Shown: positions 1 to 7,859 of the stretch, piece by piece
Position numbering within the stretch: position 1 is the first letter of the stretch
How the letters are laid out: each line of letters opens with the position of its first letter
NCBI RefSeq assembly: GCF_023715465.1
Contig: NZ_JAMBOE010000027.1
Coordinates: 1 to 47,083, forward strand
DNA length: 47,083 nucleotides
Reading direction: 5' to 3'
DNA from: Paenibacillus macerans
GTDB lineage: Bacteria; Bacillota; Bacilli; Paenibacillales; Paenibacillaceae
Position numbers and translations under genes: made by a program
The notes under the pieces: generated by a model
Told to the model about the DNA's origin: nothing
The model's database searches: none
The model's input: only the letters and a program-made list of their open reading frames with translations

Positions 1-14
1 AAACTTCATAGTAG

Positions 15-86
15 GCGCCTCCTGATAGGTTTTTTAGGGCTTTTGACCCGTCACACCCCTATCATACGAGGCGCTCCTGTTTTTTT
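15..86 (+). terminator. Imperfect inverted repeat followed by a T-run
   Basis: GCGCCTC (15-21) and GATAGG (24-29) are complementary to CCTATC (58-63) and GAGGCGC (68-74). A run of seven T begins at about 80. This resembles an intrinsic terminator on the plus strand, perhaps for a gene lying left of the window. The interior loop is large, so the call is weak. Nothing else is recognised between 1 and 211. Confidence 0.35.
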
Positions 87-211
87 CAAAGGCCATTTCT
101 TAGCCTATACAGGAATGTTTAGATTTCCGGCGGGCGCATTATCGGCTTGAAAACATGATCATTTCCCCAGGAAATCTGGAATGTATCTGGCTTTCTCAGA
201 TAAATAAAGTT

Positions 212-265
212 GTGGCCGTCATAGTGTCGACAATGCCCATTGCCGACATTATGACGGCCACTTTT
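212..265 (-). terminator. Long hairpin terminator, end of proline operon
   Basis: GTGGCCGTCATA (212-223) pairs perfectly with TATGACGGCCAC (250-261). The inner parts TGTCG/CGACA and CAATG/CATTG extend the stem with only two mismatched positions. On the minus strand the hairpin is followed by AACTTTATTT, and on the plus strand by TTTT. It lies just beyond the stop of the malic enzyme gene, so it probably ends the minus-strand operon and may work in both directions. Confidence 0.75.
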
Positions 266-283
266 GCACCAACCGGCTCCCGC

Positions 284-1687
284 TTACCGGAAATCCGGCG
301 GAATGCGCCGGGCCACTCCGGTCGATATCGCCGCGATCACGATCGCCTTGCGGACCAGGGGGACCACCTGGTCGTTGAAAATGCTCGGAATGATGTACTG
401 CTCATTCCGCTCCTCGTCCGTCACGGACGAGGCGATCGCCTCCGCCGCGGCCAGCTTCATCGTCTCGTTGATCCGTCTGGCCCGGCAGTCCAGCGCGCCG
501 CGGAACAAGCCGGGGAAGACGAGCACGTTGTTGATCTGGTTCGGATAATCACTCCGCCCTGTGGCGACCACGGCCGCATGCTTCAGCGCTTCCTCCGGCC
601 TGATCTCCGGCTCCGGATTGGCCAGCGCGAACACGATCGGCCGTTCGTTCATCGCCCGGATATCGGCACCGGCGAGCAGGCCGCCGGACGAGACGCCGAT
701 GAACACGTCGGCCCCGGGCAGGACGTCTTTCAGTGAGCCGGTGCGTGCTTCCACCTGCGGCTGCTCCGCCAGCCACTGCCACATCGGGTGCTCGTATTTG
801 CCGCCGAACACGATGGCCCCGGCTTTATCCACTGGAACAAGCCGGGTGACGCCCGCGGCGAGCAGCATTTTGCAGATGGACACGCCGGCCGCGCCGACGC
901 CGCTCACAACGACCCGCACCTCGGACATCCGCTTGCCGACCACCTTCAGCGCGTTGATCAGGCCGGCGGTGACGACGACCGCAGTGCCGTGTTGGTCATC
1001 GTGAAACACCGGGATATCCAGCTCCTCTGCCAGCCGCCGCTCGATTTCAAAGCAGCGCGGGGAACTGATATCCTCGAGGTTAATCCCGCCGAAGATCGGA
1101 GCGACCGCTCTAATGGTGCGGATGATTTCCTCTGTATCGCTTGTATCGAGGCATAGCGGGAAAGCGTCCACCCCGGCCAACTGCTTGAACAGCATCGCTT
1201 TGCCCTCCATAACCGGCGCGGCGGCGTACGGACCGATGCCGCCAAGGCCAAGCACGGCGGTGCCGTCCGTAATCACGGCGACGGTATTGCGTTTGATCGT
1301 CAGCGAAAACGCCTTGGCCGGGCTTTCGTGGATCGCCTTGCACACTTTAGCGACGCCGGGAGTGTACACCTGCGACAAATCGTCGCGGTTGCGGATCGGC
1401 AGCGTCGGCTTGATGGAGATTTTGCCGCCAAGGTGCATCAGGAACGTGCGGTCGGACACATTGATCAGCCGGACGCCGGGCAACTGGCGCAATGCGCCTA
1501 CGATGGCGGCCTCATCACGGTCGCCCGTGTCCACGGTGATGTCGCGGATCGACGAGCCTTTGGCCGAAGAGATGACGTCGATCGACGTAATGTCCCCGCC
1601 GGCGTGGCTGACCGTTGCGGCGACATCGCCGAAGCTGGCGTGCTCATGGTCCAGCTCCAGCCGGATAATAATCAGCGTAGTTGCCAT
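284..1687 (-). CDS. NAD(P)-dependent malic enzyme with N-terminal ACT domain
   Basis: Oxidatively decarboxylates malate to pyruvate in the cytoplasm. The protein is 467 residues. Residues about 1-80 (starting MATTLIIIRLELDHEHAS) look like an ACT domain, implying allosteric control by an amino acid or similar ligand. The malic enzyme core follows, with the YTPGVAKVC motif, the HDDQHGTAVV segment and a nucleotide-binding GVGAAG loop. I chose the ATG at 1687, two bases after the stop of the glutamate dehydrogenase gene, with GGGGATGG upstream. A slightly longer start (MALTM) overlaps that gene by a few bases. It is the last gene of the proline operon, so it likely turns C4 acids derived from proline into pyruvate. 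NAD versus NADP preference cannot be told from sequence. Confidence 0.9.
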   Translation of the reverse strand: MATTLIIIRLELDHEHASFGDVAATVSHAGGDITSIDVISSAKGSSIRDITVDTGDRDEAAIVGALRQLPGVRLINVSDRTFLMHLGGKISIKPTLPIRNRDDLSQVYTPGVAKVCKAIHESPAKAFSLTIKRNTVAVITDGTAVLGLGGIGPYAAAPVMEGKAMLFKQLAGVDAFPLCLDTSDTEEIIRTIRAVAPIFGGINLEDISSPRCFEIERRLAEELDIPVFHDDQHGTAVVVTAGLINALKVVGKRMSEVRVVVSGVGAAGVSICKMLLAAGVTRLVPVDKAGAIVFGGKYEHPMWQWLAEQPQVEARTGSLKDVLPGADVFIGVSSGGLLAGADIRAMNERPIVFALANPEPEIRPEEALKHAAVVATGRSDYPNQINNVLVFPGLFRGALDCRARRINETMKLAAAEAIASSVTDEERNEQYIIPSIFNDQVVPLVRKAIVIAAISTGVARRIPPDFR

Positions 1688-1689
1688 AG

Positions 1690-2952
1690 TTAGAGCCATC
1701 CCCGCCATTTTACGGCCTCGGTCATTCTTTTCAGGCCAACGATATAAGCGGCCAGCCGCATATTGACGCCCCGCAGCCGCGAGGCCCGGTACACCGTCTC
1801 GAACGCGGCGGTCAGGAGGTCGGCCAGCTTTTTGTTGATTTCCTCCAGCGTCCAATAGTAACCTTGATTATTCTGCACCCATTCAAAATAGGACACGACC
1901 ACGCCGCCGGCGCTGGCCAGCACGTCCGGCACGAGCAGGACGCCGCGCTTTGTCAGGATTTCCGTCGCCGCATACGTCGTCGGACCGTTGGCCGCCTCCA
2001 CCAGCAGCTTCGCTTTGATGTCGGGAGCGTTCTCTTCCGTGATTTGATTTTCGATCGCCGCCGGGATCAGGATATCGCAATCCTGCACCAACAGCTCCCG
2101 GTTCGTGATTCGGCCCGGAAACAGGTGGGACACGGTTCCGAACGAGTCGCGCCGGTCCAGCAGTTCGAGGATATCGAGCCCGTCCGGGTTATACAAAGCT
2201 CCGCGTGCGTCGGCGATTCCGACGATCACCGCCCCGGCGTCGTGCAGGAACTTGGCCAGGTACCCGCCGGCGTTGCCGAAGCCTTGGATAATGACGCGCG
2301 AGCCTGCGACGGTCATGCCGGCTTTTTTGACCGCCTCTTGCAGCACGATCGTCACACCGAGCGCCGTCGACGACTCCCTGCCCAGCGAGCCGCCCAGCAC
2401 GACCGGTTTGCCGGTGATGAAGCTGGGCGAGTCGAACTCGCGGATGCGGCTGTATTCGTCGAGCATCCAGGCCATGACCTGCGAGTTGGTATAAACATCG
2501 GGCGCCGGAATATCCTTGGTCGGACCGACGATCTGGCTGATCGCCCGGACGTACCCCCGGCTGAGCCCCTCCAGCTCGCGCAGGGACATGGTGCGGGGGT
2601 CGCAGATGACCCCGCCTTTTCCGCCGCCGTACGGCAGGTTCACAATGCCGCATTTAATGCTCATCCACAGCGACAGGGCCTTGACCTCCTCCTCCGTGAC
2701 GTCGGGATGAAACCGCACGCCCCCTTTGGTCGGACCAACCGCATCGTTGTGCTGGGCGCGGTATCCGGTGAACACCTTGACCGAGCCATCGTCCATTTTG
2801 ACGGGAACCCGCACCGTCAGCGTCCGCAGCGGTTCCTTCAGCAGTTCGTACATCGCCGCGGGCTCGTTCATCGTCTGCAGGGCAGTCCGGATCAACTGCT
2901 GCGTGCCAGTGAGCACGTTCCCGCTTTCCGCGTTAATGAGCTTCCCTTTCAT
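1690..2952 (-). CDS. rocG: Catabolic glutamate dehydrogenase (RocG/GudB type)
   Basis: Converts glutamate to 2-oxoglutarate and ammonium, the third step of proline use. The 420 residues match the length of Bacillus RocG/GudB. The substrate-binding region GPTKGGVRFHPDV lies near residues 74-86, followed by SIKCGIVNLPYGGGKGG. The Rossmann motif GFGNAGG lies near residue 225. The start ATG at 2952 has GGGGATAG upstream. About 100 bases containing a 12-bp tandem repeat separate it from the preceding P5C dehydrogenase gene, while malic enzyme follows within 2 bases. Its place in a proline operon supports a catabolic role. RocG versus GudB naming is by context only. Confidence 0.92.
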   Translation of the reverse strand: MKGKLINAESGNVLTGTQQLIRTALQTMNEPAAMYELLKEPLRTLTVRVPVKMDDGSVKVFTGYRAQHNDAVGPTKGGVRFHPDVTEEEVKALSLWMSIKCGIVNLPYGGGKGGVICDPRTMSLRELEGLSRGYVRAISQIVGPTKDIPAPDVYTNSQVMAWMLDEYSRIREFDSPSFITGKPVVLGGSLGRESSTALGVTIVLQEAVKKAGMTVAGSRVIIQGFGNAGGYLAKFLHDAGAVIVGIADARGALYNPDGLDILELLDRRDSFGTVSHLFPGRITNRELLVQDCDILIPAAIENQITEENAPDIKAKLLVEAANGPTTYAATEILTKRGVLLVPDVLASAGGVVVSYFEWVQNNQGYYWTLEEINKKLADLLTAAFETVYRASRLRGVNMRLAAYIVGLKRMTEAVKWRGWL

Positions 2953-2994
2953 GACGTCTATCCCCTTTTCATGTCCATATTTGCACTATATTCA

Positions 2995-3042
2995 CATCGG
3001 CAATAGTATCGGCAATCGTATCGCTATTCATATCGGGAATCT
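2995..3042. repeat. Four 12-bp tandem units in the rocA-gdh gap
   Basis: Consecutive 12-base units CATCGGCAATAG, TATCGGCAATCG, TATCGCTATTCA and TATCGGGAATCT lie between the P5C dehydrogenase and glutamate dehydrogenase genes. The units are degenerate but in register. No function can be assigned; they enlarge an otherwise compact operon gap. Confidence 0.7.
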
Positions 3043-3053
3043 TCGCAGCGGCG

Positions 3054-4631
3054 TTATTTTTTTCGCGAGGTCAGCTTGGCCTGCGTGAACAGCAGCAAAT
3101 AATCGTACCCTCCCGCTTTCGAGTCGGTGCCGGACATGTTGAAGCCGCCGAACGGCTGGCCTCCCACCAGGGCCCCGGTGCACTTGCGGTTTACGTAAAA
3201 ATTGCCGCAGTGCATCGTTTCCAGCGCTTCGGAGATCCGGTCTTCATCCCGTGAGAAAAAAGCTCCCGTCAAACCGAACTCGGTGTCATTGAACAGCCGG
3301 ATCGCTTCCTGCCAGTCCTTCGCTTTGCCGAGCGCCAGCACAGGCCCGAAAATCTCCTCCTGCATAATCCGGGCCCTGCCGTCCACGCCGGCAAAAACCG
3401 TCGGCTCGATATAAAACCCTTGCACACCGGCCACTTCGGCTGGGCGGCCCCCGGTCAGCAGCGTCCCCTCCTGCTTGCCGATTTCGATGTAGTCCAGCAC
3501 CTTCCGATAGGAGCTTTTGTCGATCACCGGGCCGATGGGAAAATTGTGCTCAGGCAGCCCGATGGTCAGCCGCTGGGTTAACTCTGCCACTTTTTCCACG
3601 ACCTCGTCATACACCGCCTCCACAATAAAAGCCCGGGACCCGGCGGAGCATTTTTGCCCCTGGTAGCCAAACGCTGAGGTGACGATCGCCTGCGCAGCCG
3701 CATCCAGGTCGGCGGTTTCGTCCACCACGATCCCGTCTTTGCCGCCCATTTCCGCTACGACCCGCTTGATCCAGATTTGCCCGGGGGCGGTGCCGGCCGC
3801 CAGCTTGTTGATGTGCAGGCCCACCTCCTTCGAGCCGGTGAAGCTGATAAACCGGGTTTGGGGATGCGCCGTCAAATAGTCGCCCACCTCCGCGCCGCTG
3901 CCCGGAATAAAATTGAGCACCCCGGCCGGCAGGCCAGCTTCCTCCATTAAAGCGGCGAACCTGGCGGCGATTACCGGCGTGTTGGAGGCGGGTTTGAGTA
4001 GAACGGTGTTCCCGGCAACGATGGCCGCCGAGGTCATGCCTGTGCAGATCGCCAGCGGAAAGTTCCAGGGTGGGATAATAACGCCGACGCCAAGCGGAAT
4101 ATACGTCAGCCGGTTTTCTTCGCCAGTCACCGGGGTGAGCGGCATCGTTTCGTTGATTTCGCTCAGCCGGATCATTTCCCGCGCGTAAAAATTCAGAAAA
4201 TCGATCGCTTCCGCCGTGTCGGCATCGGCTTCGGCGTAGTTTTTGCCGGCCTCGAGAACCATCAGAGCGGAGAACTCGTGCTTGCGCTCCTGCATGATGG
4301 CGGCGGCCTTCAGCAGAATTCCCGCGCGCGTTTGCGCCGGTGTTTTTTTCCACGACTCAAACGTCTCCAGCGCCGTCTGCATTGCTTTTTCGGCTAGTGC
4401 CCGGTCGGCTTTGCTCACTAACCCAATCGTCTCTTCTGTCTGCCCCGGGTTGAAGGAATGGATCTTGTCTTCCGTAAAAATAAGCTCGCCGCCGATGCGG
4501 AGCGGATATTCACGCCCCAGCTCGGACTTGACCTTGGCGATCGCCTCCTGCATGGCCTTTTTGCCGGGTTCCTGGCTGAAATCGGTAAAAGGCTCGTTGC
4601 GGAAAACATCCAGTTTTGCCGTTTTGCTCAT
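3054..4631 (-). CDS. pruA: 1-pyrroline-5-carboxylate dehydrogenase (RocA type)
   Basis: Oxidises glutamate semialdehyde (from P5C) to glutamate with NAD. The protein is 525 residues, close to the roughly 515 of Bacillus RocA. Seen in order: an N-terminal region typical of the RocA subgroup, the PWNFPLAI segment near residue 180, FTGSKEVG near 250, EMGGKD near 290 and the catalytic cysteine in GQKCSAGSRA near 320. The start ATG at 4631 follows AAAAGGAG by nine bases. It is 25 bases downstream of the proline dehydrogenase gene, so the two are surely co-transcribed. It is cytoplasmic and forms the two-enzyme proline-to-glutamate route with its neighbour, as separate proteins rather than the fused PutA of proteobacteria. 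Confidence 0.95.
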   Translation of the reverse strand: MSKTAKLDVFRNEPFTDFSQEPGKKAMQEAIAKVKSELGREYPLRIGGELIFTEDKIHSFNPGQTEETIGLVSKADRALAEKAMQTALETFESWKKTPAQTRAGILLKAAAIMQERKHEFSALMVLEAGKNYAEADADTAEAIDFLNFYAREMIRLSEINETMPLTPVTGEENRLTYIPLGVGVIIPPWNFPLAICTGMTSAAIVAGNTVLLKPASNTPVIAARFAALMEEAGLPAGVLNFIPGSGAEVGDYLTAHPQTRFISFTGSKEVGLHINKLAAGTAPGQIWIKRVVAEMGGKDGIVVDETADLDAAAQAIVTSAFGYQGQKCSAGSRAFIVEAVYDEVVEKVAELTQRLTIGLPEHNFPIGPVIDKSSYRKVLDYIEIGKQEGTLLTGGRPAEVAGVQGFYIEPTVFAGVDGRARIMQEEIFGPVLALGKAKDWQEAIRLFNDTEFGLTGAFFSRDEDRISEALETMHCGNFYVNRKCTGALVGGQPFGGFNMSGTDSKAGGYDYLLLFTQAKLTSRKK

Positions 4632-4656
4632 AAGGGAAGTCTCCTTTTCAAGGGGA

Positions 4657-5571
4657 TTATTTAAAAAGGTTCTTCAAAACAAACCAGACATTGGCCGGGC
4701 GCTCGGCGAGACGGCGCATGAAATAGCCGAACCAATCTTGGCCGAAAGGGACGTAAATGCGCACTTTGTAGCCCTCGCGGGTGAGCTGCAGTTGAAGTTC
4801 CTCGCGAATGCCGTACAGCATTTGGAACTCGAAGCGGCTAAACGGAATTTTCTGTTGTTTTACGAGTTGTATGGTGAAGTCGATCATTTGCGGGTCATGT
4901 GTTGCTATAGCGGTATAGTTGCCGTTCTTGAGGTGAGAGGAGATGAGGCGTTTAAAATTTTCGTCGACGTCCGGCTTGTTCGGATAAGCCACTTCGGGCG
5001 GTTCTTTGTAAGCCCCTTTAACGAGGCGCAGGTTGGGCTTCAGTTCTTTGAGGTCTGCGAGATCCTGCACAGAGCGGTACAAATAAGCCTGGATGACGAT
5101 GCCGACATGGCCGAACTCCCGGCGGAGCCGACTGTAGATGGCGATCGTTTTTTCGCACTGCGCGTAATCCTCCATGTCGATGCGGACAAACAAACCCTGC
5201 ATGCGGGCGCGCTCCAGGATGTCCGTCATGTTGCGCATGCACAGCTCCACGCTGGTGCCGAGGCCAAGCGAAGTCAGCTTCAGCGACAGATTCGCCTGGA
5301 CTCCTGAGGCTGCGATCGCGTCGAGCGTCCTCAGGCACATCTCGGTGGAGCGGCGGGCTTCCGCTTCGTTCGAAACGAATTCGCCCAGGTGATCGAGCGT
5401 TGCTTCCCGTCCGGAGCCGTTCAGTTTGCGCACGGTTTCGATCGCCTGCTCAAGCGTTTCCCCGGCGACGAACCGGCTAGCCCCGAAACGAAGGCCGTAT
5501 CGGCGGGCCAGTTTGCTCACGGACCGGTTTTGGGCCAAGGCCAAAAACACCGTTCTCATTAACGCATCCAT
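4657..5571 (-). CDS. putB: Proline dehydrogenase (monofunctional, FAD-dependent)
   Basis: Oxidises proline to P5C using FAD. About 304 residues, the length of Bacillus PutB/FadM. Family motifs are clear: DHLGEFV near residue 60, LSLKLTSLGLG near 97, IDMEDY near 134, QAYLYR near 167, RLVKGAYKE near 191, ATHDPQMI near 233, EFQMLYG near 259, and YFMRRLAERPAN near the C-terminus. The frame extends upstream through a GTG at 5604, but the ATG at 5571 has AAAAGGA at the right distance and matches the family N-terminus (MDALMRTVFLAL). A possible ATG at 5580 would add three residues. It is the first gene of the proline operon; a sigma-A promoter lies directly upstream. Confidence 0.94.
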   Translation of the reverse strand: MDALMRTVFLALAQNRSVSKLARRYGLRFGASRFVAGETLEQAIETVRKLNGSGREATLDHLGEFVSNEAEARRSTEMCLRTLDAIAASGVQANLSLKLTSLGLGTSVELCMRNMTDILERARMQGLFVRIDMEDYAQCEKTIAIYSRLRREFGHVGIVIQAYLYRSVQDLADLKELKPNLRLVKGAYKEPPEVAYPNKPDVDENFKRLISSHLKNGNYTAIATHDPQMIDFTIQLVKQQKIPFSRFEFQMLYGIREELQLQLTREGYKVRIYVPFGQDWFGYFMRRLAERPANVWFVLKNLFK

Positions 5572-5606
5572 GGCATCCATCCTTTTCCATATGTCGTTGT
5601 ACACAG

Positions 5607-5635
5607 AATATACAATATTTTAAATAAATGAACAA
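5607..5635 (-). promoter_or_regulatory. Sigma-A-type promoter of the proline operon
   Basis: Read on the minus strand: TTGTTC (5635-5630), a 17-base spacer, then TATATT (5612-5607). Transcription would start near 5600, giving a leader of about 30 bases that includes the AAAAGGA ribosome site. The AT-rich 100 bases upstream (5602-5702) contain no GC dinucleotide, so a canonical sigma-54 -24/-12 element is absent. Confidence 0.6.
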
Positions 5636-5682
5636 TATGTGTCTGAAAAATAAACAAAATTTTATTGTGGAAATCATGGTTT

Positions 5683-5698
5683 TGTTCAGAAATGAACA
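5683..5698. promoter_or_regulatory. Palindrome TGTTCA-N4-TGAACA, candidate operator
   Basis: Perfect 6-bp arms around GAAA. The same GTTCA-N4-TGAAC pattern recurs at 5830-5843, and a half-site TGAACA (5629-5634) overlaps the -35 of the proline operon promoter. It lies about 85-95 bases upstream of the predicted transcription start. It is a candidate binding site for the adjacent Fis-HTH regulator. Confidence 0.55.
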
Positions 5699-5763
5699 GT
5701 TCGAGCCCCGATCACTGCGTCTCCTCCCTGCCTGCGCGTCAAGCCAATCTCGTTAAACGAGTA

Positions 5764-5792
5764 TTGAAACGCCGCTTTTTTCATGTTAGATT
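5764..5792 (+). promoter_or_regulatory. Sigma-A promoter of the proline regulator gene
   Basis: TTGAAA (5764-5769), 17-base spacer, TAGATT (5787-5792). It would start transcription near 5799, ahead of the GAGGT ribosome site at 5816. This promoter overlaps an upstream in-frame ATG at 5783, which argues that the true start is 5828. Confidence 0.5.
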
Positions 5793-5827
5793 TACAAATA
5801 AATTGTGACGCGTGCGAGGTAATCAAT

Positions 5828-7720
5828 ATGTTCAATGTTGAACGGGAGCGGCTGATTCGCCGGGATTTCGTAGAACTGAAGCCGGAGGAAAAAGTTTCCG
5901 CGCTGCTGGCGGCGCTGCGGCAGGGCCGGGTGGCCGTAACGACGGAGGGGGACGGGGGAGTGTGCCTGTTCGCGCCCCGCGACGCCAGCTTGCTCGAAGG
6001 GGTAACGGGCCGCATCGGCGAGTATTTGACTGCGCACAGCGCGGCTTTTGCTGCGGTTGTTGTCCGCGAGGAGGAGTTGAGCGTGGGCGGTCCGGTGCAT
6101 GAGCTGATCGCCAAGCTGCCTGAAGCCGGCGGCCGGGTGGCCATTGTTGTCGCGGACGAGAAGGGGCGGCCGATTGGATACTGTCCGTTTGGCGAGATGC
6201 TGAGGGCGGCGGAAGAGACGGTGCGGCAGACATCGGCTTATTTCCGGACACTGCTAGAGACGGTCAGCGATGCTGTGACGGTCGTGGACCGGAAAGGGAC
6301 CGTGGTCGGCTGGAACCAGGTCGCCGAAGAAGTGTACGGGATTGCCAAGGAGGACATCGTGGGGCGGACGATCGGGGAGCATTTTGATCCCGAGGCGCTG
6401 GTCGTGCTGAAGATTCTGGACGAAGGCCGGCGGCTGCAGGGAGCGTATCACCGTCCGCGGCCGGACACCCACGTCCTGATCAACGCTTCGCCGATCGTGG
6501 CGGAGGGTGGCGGCGACATCATCGGCGGGGTGGCGACCGAGCAGGACATCACGCATCTCGTCAAGCTGAACGACGAGCTGGGGGCCGCGCAATCGCGCCT
6601 GCTGAGCCATAAAATGAGCGACCGGGATCCGTTTGCGCTGCTGCACGCCCGCGGCGAAAGCATGGGCAAAGTGGTCAAAATCGCCAAAAAGATCGCCGAA
6701 ACCGATTCGCCTGTACTGTTCGTCGGCGAGACCGGCGCGGGCAAGGAGCAATTGGCGAAGGTGATCCACCGGGCCAGCCGCCGGAGCGAGGGGCCGTTTC
6801 TGTCGATCAATTGCGGCGCCATTCCCGTCGGGCTGGCCGAGGCGGAGCTGTTCGGCTATCAGGGAGGCGCTTTTTCCGGCAAGCCGTCCGGGCAGGCCGG
6901 AAAGCTGGAGGCGGCCGACGGAGGTTCGCTGTTTTTGAACGAAATCGACCGCCTCTCGCCGGATGTCCAGGATAAGCTGTGCCGGTTCGTGAAAAGCCGC
7001 GCGGTTGCGCGGATCGGCGGCGGCGAGGAAATCGCCGTGTCCACGCGGATTTTCGCGGCCACGGCGCAGGATCTGGAGCGGCTGGTGCGAGAAGGGAGGT
7101 TCCGGGCGGACTTGTATTACGCCTTGAACATCGTTTCGCTGAAGGTGCCGCCGCTCAGGGAACGCAAAGAGGATCTGTCCACCTTGATCCAGACGTATTT
7201 GCGCACCTTTTCGCTGCAATATCAAAAGCCTGTCCCGGTGGTGGCCCCGGAAGTAATGCTGGCCTTTATGAATTACGACTGGCCGGGCAACCAGACCGAA
7301 CTGCGGGCGGTGATGGAGCGCTGCGTCATTCTTAGCGAAAACGACCGGATTACGCTTGAGCACTTGCCCGAGGCGCTGCAGCAGCGGCAGGCTCAGTTGG
7401 AGCTTGACGGCGAGGGGGGTGGCGGGGAGGCCCGCTCCGCTTCCGGCCGGGTCATGGGGGCTAGCTCCGCTTCCAACCGGGTCGTGGAGGCTCACTCGAC
7501 TTCCAGTCAGGCCGGAGGACAAGGAATGGAGAAGTCGGGAGGATCAGGCTTGGAGCCTTCGGCCAGAATGCTGAAGCCCCGGATTACGCCCGAAGAAGAA
7601 GTCGAGCTGATGAAGGAGGCGCTGGAGCGCGCTGCCGGGAACAAAAGCAATGCTGCCAAGCTGCTTGGCATCTCCCGCGGAACCTTGTACAAAAAAATCA
7701 GGGACTACAATTTGGTTTAG
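5828..7720 (+). CDS. PAS/AAA+/Fis-HTH regulator with degenerate enhancer-binding ATPase
   Basis: Likely regulator of the divergent proline operon, by position and by similarity of architecture to RocR-type activators. About 630 residues: an N-terminal sensor region with CBS-like character (about 1-125), a PAS domain (about 135-245), a central AAA+ domain (about 280-515), a Ser/Gly-rich linker with three 10-residue repeats (534-563) and a C-terminal Fis-type helix-turn-helix (about 600-630, NKSNAAKLLGISRGTLYKKI). Walker A is intact (GETGAGKE, 300-307). Other key positions deviate: GAFTGA reads GAFSGK (347-352), Walker B LFLDE reads LFLNE (N371), sensor I ATN reads ATA (A413), the usual YYRLN arginine is A432, and the sensor II arginine of GNxREL is T490. 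It may therefore not work with sigma-54. Start ATG 5828 follows GAGGT; an upstream ATG at 5783 lies inside the promoter. Confidence 0.85.
   Translation: MFNVERERLIRRDFVELKPEEKVSALLAALRQGRVAVTTEGDGGVCLFAPRDASLLEGVTGRIGEYLTAHSAAFAAVVVREEELSVGGPVHELIAKLPEAGGRVAIVVADEKGRPIGYCPFGEMLRAAEETVRQTSAYFRTLLETVSDAVTVVDRKGTVVGWNQVAEEVYGIAKEDIVGRTIGEHFDPEALVVLKILDEGRRLQGAYHRPRPDTHVLINASPIVAEGGGDIIGGVATEQDITHLVKLNDELGAAQSRLLSHKMSDRDPFALLHARGESMGKVVKIAKKIAETDSPVLFVGETGAGKEQLAKVIHRASRRSEGPFLSINCGAIPVGLAEAELFGYQGGAFSGKPSGQAGKLEAADGGSLFLNEIDRLSPDVQDKLCRFVKSRAVARIGGGEEIAVSTRIFAATAQDLERLVREGRFRADLYYALNIVSLKVPPLRERKEDLSTLIQTYLRTFSLQYQKPVPVVAPEVMLAFMNYDWPGNQTELRAVMERCVILSENDRITLEHLPEALQQRQAQLELDGEGGGGEARSASGRVMGASSASNRVVEAHSTSSQAGGQGMEKSGGSGLEPSARMLKPRITPEEEVELMKEALERAAGNKSNAAKLLGISRGTLYKKIRDYNLV
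5830..5843. promoter_or_regulatory. Second GTTCA-N4-TGAAC palindrome, at regulator start codon
   Basis: GTTCA-ATGT-TGAAC begins at the last base of the regulator's start codon. Arms and spacing are identical to the palindrome at 5684-5697, 146 bases away. Binding here could repress the regulator's own expression. Being inside coding sequence it could be chance, but the exact match to the first copy argues against that. Confidence 0.45.
7427..7516 (+). repeat. Three 30-bp units encoding the regulator linker
   Basis: Units 7427-7456, 7457-7486 and 7487-7516 encode EARSASGRVM, GASSASNRVV and EAHSTSSQAG. They form a flexible linker between the AAA+ domain and the DNA-binding domain. The phase is codon-preserving, as expected from slippage under coding constraint. 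Confidence 0.75.
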
Positions 7721-7784
7721 ACTGGAACCGCTGGTTTTCCAGAAACAGCTTGATTTAGTCGAAACTAGTTTTTTGTGGAAGTAG

Positions 7785-7832
7785 CTGCAAGTACAAGCAA
7801 CTACAAGTACAAACAACTACAAGTACAAGCAA
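7785..7832. repeat. Three 16-bp tandem units
   Basis: CTGCAAGTACAAGCAA (7785-7800), CTACAAGTACAAACAA (7801-7816) and CTACAAGTACAAGCAA (7817-7832) follow each other without gaps. Only two positions vary. No function is evident. Confidence 0.85.
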
Positions 7833-7859
7833 CCCCATTTGGAAGCAATCGCATGTGGA

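Noticed and set aside
155..736. Plus-strand open frame of 193 codons opposite malic enzyme
   Set aside because: It overlaps the well-supported malic enzyme gene on the other strand and has no ribosome site or recognisable protein character.
5602..5782. Sigma-54 promoter for the proline operon
   Set aside because: No TGGCAC-N5-TTGC-like element was found on the minus strand in this interval; a sigma-A promoter fits better.
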